NCBI RefSeq assembly: GCF_001183545.1
Contig: NZ_KQ236688.1
Coordinates: 3,484,395 to 3,548,394, forward strand
Direction: 5' to 3'
From: Cellvibrio sp. pealriver
Lineage (GTDB): Bacteria > Pseudomonadota > Gammaproteobacteria > Pseudomonadales > Cellvibrionaceae
DNA length: 64,000 bases
Positions 59,904 through 64,000 of this stretch are shown here, one piece after another; within the stretch, counting starts at the first letter, position 1, and the number at the start of each line of letters is the position of its first letter. The notes under the pieces are model-generated. The model was not told the origin of the DNA and made no database searches. It was given only the letters and a program-made list of their open reading frames with translations. The position numbers and the translations under genes were made by a program.

Positions 59904-60827
59904 ATGAATCAAGCCCTTGCAGTGGAACAAGAAAACCTGTCGGTGCCGCCGGTCGATACTGGCGATCGGCTCAGTTTTACGTTTTTTCTGGCGATTGCAC
60001 TGCATGCGTTTGTGATTTTGGGTTTTACCTTCAAGCTGCCTGATCATAACAACACATCCCAGACAATCGAGATTACGCTCGCCACCCACAAGTCCCAGCG
60101 TGCACCTGAGCAGGCGGATTTTCTCGCCCAGCACAATCAGCAGGGTAGTGGTACCCTCGATGAAGCCAAGCAGCTTGCCACTGAGCATCAGGCAGAATTT
60201 GCCGATACCCAGGTGCGTGAGGTTAACCCGATTCCACAACAGCAAGCCGCCTCAAAAGAAAAAATCAAAGACCAGCAATTGCTGACAACCAGTGCAAAAT
60301 CCACGCAGGTGGCGCAGGTCAAATTGAATCCGGATGAGCGCGAAGAGCGTGAATTCAACGATGCCCAGTTCAACACACCATCAAAATACGATGCAGAAAT
60401 TGCCAGCCTGCAGGCAAAGCGCGATCTCCAGCGGCAGGAGGCTGCCAAGCGCCCGCGTTTGCGCGTGCTCAATTCGGTATCTACCAAAGAATCCTTTGAT
60501 GCCAAGTACCTGAACGATTGGAGCAACAAGATTGAACAGGTGGGTGACCGCAATTATCCGCGTGAAGCACTTAATCGCCGCATTACCGGAAACTTGCGTT
60601 TATCGGTGATGATTAATCCCGATGGGACTATCTACGAGATCAAAGTATTGCAGTCTTCCGGGCAGCGTATCCTCGATGATGCGGCGCGCCAGATTGTCCG
60701 CCTGTCTGCCCCTTTTGCCCAATTCCCTCCGGAAATCCGCAAGCATGCGGACCGCTTACAAATTATCCGTACCTGGCGGTTTGAAATTACCGGCAAAGAC
60801 TCCACCATCACGACTTCTGCCAATTGA
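59904..60827 (+). CDS. TonB-family energy transducer
   Basis: 307 residues from the ATG at 59904 (two codons after a TTG). A cytoplasmic start and one membrane helix (about 24-43, FTFFLAIALHAFVILGFTFK) are followed by a charged and glutamine-rich periplasmic spacer. The TonB C-terminal domain (about 215-300) has NYPREALNRRITGNLRLSVMINPDGTIYEIKVLQSSGQRILDDAARQIVRLSAPFAQFP. It would pass proton-motive energy from ExbBD to outer-membrane transporters. Its locus matches Pseudomonas tonB3, which affects twitching motility, but the symbol is not assigned. Confidence 0.92.
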   Translation: MNQALAVEQENLSVPPVDTGDRLSFTFFLAIALHAFVILGFTFKLPDHNNTSQTIEITLATHKSQRAPEQADFLAQHNQQGSGTLDEAKQLATEHQAEFADTQVREVNPIPQQQAASKEKIKDQQLLTTSAKSTQVAQVKLNPDEREEREFNDAQFNTPSKYDAEIASLQAKRDLQRQEAAKRPRLRVLNSVSTKESFDAKYLNDWSNKIEQVGDRNYPREALNRRITGNLRLSVMINPDGTIYEIKVLQSSGQRILDDAARQIVRLSAPFAQFPPEIRKHADRLQIIRTWRFEITGKDSTITTSAN

Positions 60828-60891
60828 TTATCCAGCAATAAATTTAGACTCTTGTGCTTGTTTTAGCTCCGTTAGGCCTCATACTGAAGTT

Positions 60892-61485
60892 ATGAATTCA
60901 AAACCCATAACCACTGATATCAATGAGCTGACACCTGGCAGCTTGCGCGATCATTTCTTGATTGCGATGCCGGGTTTGAATGACTCTTCTTTTGCCCACA
61001 CCGTAACCTATGTTTGCGAACACAGCGACAAGGGTGCGATGGGGGTGGTAATCAATGCCGCTACGCCTATGCTGCTCAAAGAGATTTTTTTGCAAATGGA
61101 TCTGGATGACTTATCCGACCAAGGCGATCAAATTGTGATGAGCGGTGGCCCTGTGCAACCCGAGCGGGGCTTCGTACTGCACACCAGCGATGTCAAATGG
61201 CAATCCACCTTGGAGGTTTCACCGGATATCTCCCTGACGGCTTCGCGCGATATTATTGTCGCCTTGGCAGAAGGTCGTGGTCCCAAACAATGTTTGATTG
61301 CATTGGGTTACGCCGGGTGGGGTGAAGGGCAGTTGGAGGCTGAGATTGCGGCCAACAGTTGGCTCACTGTTCCTGCCAATAAAGACATTATTTTCAATAC
61401 GCCTTTGGAGCAGCGCTGGGCATCAGCGGCGCAAGTGTTAGGCATTGATGTTAATTTAATTGCCAGCACACCGGGTCACGCGTAA
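60892..61485 (+). CDS. yqgE: YqgE/AlgH-family protein
   Basis: 197 residues from the ATG at 60892; the longer open frame overlapping tonB is not coding. DHFLIAMPGLNDSSFAHTVTYVCEHSDKGAMGVVINAATPM and VMSGGPVQPERGFVLHTSD are the family signature. The C-terminal ALGYAGWGEGQLEAEIAANSWLTVPA is also conserved. The biochemical function is unsettled; AlgH was first named for alginate control in Pseudomonas. It always tends to precede ruvX, as here. Confidence 0.96.
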   Translation: MNSKPITTDINELTPGSLRDHFLIAMPGLNDSSFAHTVTYVCEHSDKGAMGVVINAATPMLLKEIFLQMDLDDLSDQGDQIVMSGGPVQPERGFVLHTSDVKWQSTLEVSPDISLTASRDIIVALAEGRGPKQCLIALGYAGWGEGQLEAEIAANSWLTVPANKDIIFNTPLEQRWASAAQVLGIDVNLIASTPGHA

Positions 61486-61533
61486 TTCTGCGCAGCAACG
61501 ACATTTCTTATTGATCTCATTAGCGCACCTCCG

Positions 61534-61956
61534 ATGATAAAAACCCTGCTTGCGTTTGATTACGGCACTAAAAATATTGGCGTTGCATCCGGCCAAACAA
61601 TTACCCACTCGGCCAATTCGCTTGCGCCACTAAAAGCCAAAGACGGCATTCCCGATTGGACACAAATTGAAAAATTATTAGCCGAATGGAAGCCCGATTT
61701 AGTGTTGGTGGGGCTGCCACTGAACATGGACGAAAGTGAAAGTGAACTGAGCGCGCGCGCGCGAAAATTTGCCAACCGCATTCACGGGCGTTTTGGTGTG
61801 AAAGTCGAAATGGTCGATGAGCGTTTAACCAGTTTTGAAGCAAAAGGAGAAGTGATGAGCCGAGGTGGATCGCGCGATTACAAACACAATCCGGTGGATT
61901 CGATTGCTGCGCGCTTAATTTTGGAAGGTTGGCTTGAGCGAAATCTGTCGCGCTAA
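61534..61956 (+). CDS. ruvX: Pre-16S rRNA 5'-end nuclease/Holliday-junction-resolvase-like protein
   Basis: 140 residues with the YqgF/RNase H-like fold: LLAFDYGTKNIGVASGQ (first Asp), DLVLVGLPLNMDESESELS, VKVEMVDERLTSFEA (DER) and NPVDSIAARLILEGWL. Family members process the 5' end of 16S rRNA in E. coli. It starts 48 bases after yqgE and is followed by a terminator. Confidence 0.97.
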   Translation: MIKTLLAFDYGTKNIGVASGQTITHSANSLAPLKAKDGIPDWTQIEKLLAEWKPDLVLVGLPLNMDESESELSARARKFANRIHGRFGVKVEMVDERLTSFEAKGEVMSRGGSRDYKHNPVDSIAARLILEGWLERNLSR

Positions 61957-61973
61957 TATCATCAGCTTTCAAC

Positions 61974-62007
61974 AAAAAATGCCGGGCGATTTGCCCGGCA
62001 TTTTTTT
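61974..62007. terminator. Bidirectional intrinsic terminator between ruvX and pilU
   Basis: An A-run, GCCGGGC, loop GATTT, GCCCGGC and a T-run. It can serve both converging transcripts. Confidence 0.93.
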
Positions 62008-62022
62008 CGACAAGTATCGATA

Positions 62023-63168
62023 TTAAAACATCTTGCCGCGATTATTCTGCTCGTCACTTTGAATCGACAAGCTGTCTGCAGCGTGCGATAAATAATTGGC
62101 ATCGGTCTCGGAACCGAGTTTGATCATCAAGCGCAAATCGTTGGGTGAGTCAGCGTGTAGCAGCGCATCTTCATAAGTAATTTCGCCATTGTCATAGAGT
62201 GCATAAAGCGCTTGGTCAAACGTCTGCATGCCCAATTCTGTTGAGCGTTTCATCAATTCTTTCAAATCAGATACCTCGCCTTTGCGAATTAAATCTTGTG
62301 CAAGTGGGGTGTTGATCATAATTTCCAAACACGCGCGGCGACCATTGCCATCCGGTGTTGGAATCAATTGTTGCGCAACAATCGCTTTTAAATTTAATGA
62401 CAAGTCCATCCACAATTGGCGATGGCGATCCGCCGGGAAGAAGTGAATGATACGATCGAGTGCCTGGTTAGCGTTGTTGGCGTGCAGGGTGCACAAACAC
62501 AAGTGACCAGTTTCCGCAAACGCGATGGCGTGATCCATGGTTTCGCGCGAGCGCACCTCACCGATCAAAATCACATCGGGTGCCTGACGCAAGGTATTTT
62601 TCAGCGCAATTTCAAACGATTCGGTATCAATGCCCACTTCGCGCTGGGTGATAATACAGCCTTGGTGTTGATGGATAAATTCAATCGGGTCTTCGATGGA
62701 AATAATATGGCCTTTGGAATTTTGATTGCGATGGCCAATCATGGAGGCAAGTGATGTAGATTTACCGGTACCGGTCGCGCCCACAAAAATAATCAGGCCG
62801 CGTTTGGTCATCGCCAATTCTTTTACAATTTCGGGCAAGCCCAGCTCATCAATTTGCGGGATTTTGGTTTCAATGCGGCGCAACACCATGCCCGCGAGGT
62901 TGCGTTGATAAAATGCGCTGGCGCGGAAGCGGCCAATACCGCGCGCACTCACCGCAAAGTTAAGTTCCTTTTTATCCAGAAATTCAGTGCGCTGTTTTTC
63001 ATTCATCACACTTAACACCAGCTCGCGCGCTTTTTCCGGTGCGAGCGGTGTTGCTGTGACAGGAACAATTTTGCCATGGACTTTGATCGAAGGCGGCACG
63101 CCGGCGGTGATAAACAAGTCAGACGCGCCTTTTTCTACCATCAGGGACAATAACCGATCAAAATCCAT
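62023..63168 (-). CDS. pilU: Type IV pilus retraction-associated ATPase PilU
   Basis: 381 residues, PilT-like: GLIIFVGATGTGKSTSLASMIGHRN (Walker A), SIEDPIEFIHQHQGCIITQREVGID (Asp box), DVILIGEVRSRETMDHAIAF (Walker B), TLHANNANQALDRIIHFFP (His box). The longer C-terminal tail (LMIKLGSETDANYL) distinguishes PilU from PilT. It aids PilT-driven retraction. It is 77 bases downstream of pilT on the same strand. Confidence 0.95.
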   Translation of the reverse strand: MDFDRLLSLMVEKGASDLFITAGVPPSIKVHGKIVPVTATPLAPEKARELVLSVMNEKQRTEFLDKKELNFAVSARGIGRFRASAFYQRNLAGMVLRRIETKIPQIDELGLPEIVKELAMTKRGLIIFVGATGTGKSTSLASMIGHRNQNSKGHIISIEDPIEFIHQHQGCIITQREVGIDTESFEIALKNTLRQAPDVILIGEVRSRETMDHAIAFAETGHLCLCTLHANNANQALDRIIHFFPADRHRQLWMDLSLNLKAIVAQQLIPTPDGNGRRACLEIMINTPLAQDLIRKGEVSDLKELMKRSTELGMQTFDQALYALYDNGEITYEDALLHADSPNDLRLMIKLGSETDANYLSHAADSLSIQSDEQNNRGKMF

Positions 63169-63245
63169 AACAATGCACCTTAAATATTATTGAAACGTTG
63201 TGCGAAAAATAATTAAAAATAACGGAGTCTGGCAGACCGCCGCCG

Positions 63246-64000
63246 TCAGAAATTCTCCGGGAACTTGGCTTTCGATTTGGCCGCTTCACGGCTAATAATA
63301 CGGCGCGAGACCAAATCGGCCAGACACTGGTCCATGGTCTGCATGCCGAGTGATGCACCGGTCTGGATTGCCGAATACATTTGCGCCACTTTATCTTCGC
63401 GGATCAGGTTACGGATTGCCGAGGTGCCGCGCATAATTTCGTGCGCTGCCACACGACCACCGCCGTTTTTCTTCATCAGCGTTTGCGAAATTACCGCTTG
63501 CAGCGATTCCGACAACATTGAACGCACCATGGATTTTTCATTCGCGGGGAATACGTCCACAATACGGTCGATGGTTTTTGCAGCGGAGGTGGTGTGCAAG
63601 GTACCGAATACCAGGTGGCCGGTTTCGGCGGCGGTGAGCGCCAAACGGATGGTTTCGAGATCGCGCATCTCACCGACCAGAATAATATCCGGGTCTTCAC
63701 GCAGTGCGGAGCGGAGCGCTTCGTTGAAGCCGTGGGTATCGCGGTGAACTTCGCGCTGGTTGACCAGACATTTTTTGGATTCGTGTACGAATTCGATCGG
63801 GTCTTCAATCGTCAAAACGTGTTCGTATTTGTTGTCATTGATATAGTCGATCATGGCTGCGAGCGTAGTGGACTTACCCGAACCGGTTGGCCCGGTCACT
63901 AACACCAATCCGCGCGGTACGGCGCAGATATCGCGGAACACATTGCCCATGCCCAGTTCTTCCATCGTCAATACTTTGGAAGGAATGGTACGGAATACCG
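63246..64000 (-). CDS. pilT: Type IV pilus retraction ATPase PilT, 5' part cut by the window
   Basis: The frame is open to the right edge, so the N-terminal third is missing. Visible motifs: PRGLVLVTGPTGSGKSTTLAAMIDYIND (Walker A), TIEDPIEFVHESKKCLVNQREVHRD (Asp box), DIILVGEMRDLETIRLAL (Walker B), TLHTTSAAKTIDRIVDVFP (His box) and the AIRNLIREDKVAQMYSAIQTG C-terminal PilT signature. PilT powers retraction and hence twitching. The Met-like codon at 63971 is internal. Confidence 0.96.
   Translation of the reverse strand, partial: VFRTIPSKVLTMEELGMGNVFRDICAVPRGLVLVTGPTGSGKSTTLAAMIDYINDNKYEHVLTIEDPIEFVHESKKCLVNQREVHRDTHGFNEALRSALREDPDIILVGEMRDLETIRLALTAAETGHLVFGTLHTTSAAKTIDRIVDVFPANEKSMVRSMLSESLQAVISQTLMKKNGGGRVAAHEIMRGTSAIRNLIREDKVAQMYSAIQTGASLGMQTMDQCLADLVSRRIISREAAKSKAKFPENF

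Noticed and set aside
60622..60891. Longer start for yqgE
   Set aside because: The extra 90 residues overlap tonB in another frame, and the conserved family region begins just after the ATG at 60892.

Overview
The window looks like a chromosomal segment of a Cellvibrio-like gammaproteobacterium. This is inferred from gene content, not from a marker gene. Two secreted polysaccharidases carry the poly-serine linkers typical of Cellvibrionaceae (a PL1 pectate lyase and a GH81 beta-1,3-glucanase). The type IV pilus chemotaxis block pilGHIJK-chpABC sits beside gshB-tonB-yqgE-ruvX and pilU-pilT, much as in Pseudomonas. No rRNA, tRNA, insertion sequence, phage module or CRISPR array was recognised.

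Layout. 1-5 kb: the 3' end of an M32 carboxypeptidase gene, a YegD-type Hsp70-like gene, a small exported protein, a vapBC module and a DUF3592 membrane protein. 5.5-17 kb: the pectate lyase; then plsC, gmhB and glyQS on the minus strand; a CBS-domain protein; and the GH81 enzyme. 17-22 kb: an LpxL-type acyltransferase, then an envelope operon of a retropepsin-like lipoprotein, an inactive-transglutaminase 7TM protein and an ATP-grasp ligase, followed by a 39-residue membrane peptide. 22-28 kb: a minus-strand block encoding a LytS/LytTR two-component system and a MacAB-type exporter with a YIP1 protein. 28-33.6 kb: a second 39-residue membrane peptide, a DUF5924/DUF2914 protein, a glycosyltransferase-methyltransferase-alpha/alpha toroid cluster, and rsmE.

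33.6-45.5 kb is the accessory part. It holds an AAA/DUF4143 ATPase behind a 4 x 23-bp direct-repeat array; a DTW-domain protein; an LprI-like protein; an AT-rich GH19 muramidase gene with an adjacent XAC2610-like lipoprotein gene (probable toxin-immunity pair); an Rrf2-regulated flavoprotein; an ArsR/SRPBCC pair; a transglutaminase-like/DUF350 pair; an AT-rich orphan gene with a TIR/deoxyribosyltransferase-like N-terminus fused to a P-loop ATPase (candidate defence gene); a second toxin-antitoxin pair; and an FKBP isomerase preceded by two perfect palindromes.

45.5-64 kb: chpC, chpB, chpA, pilK, pilJ, pilI, pilH and pilG (all minus strand) form the pathway controlling twitching motility and surface sensing. 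Diverging from it are gshB, tonB, yqgE and ruvX. They converge on pilU and pilT, the retraction ATPases that the Chp pathway ultimately influences. pilT runs off the right edge.

The points most worth a second look are: the TIR/NDT-like-ATPase gene; the GH19/XAC2610-like pair; a retropepsin whose catalytic Asp-Thr-Gly reads Ser-Thr-Asn, in an operon with an inactive transglutaminase; two 39-residue membrane peptides with the same C-terminal ending; and several phased repeat or operator arrays (6 x 11 bp, 4 x 23 bp, 3 x 19 bp, 2 palindromes 50 bp apart).
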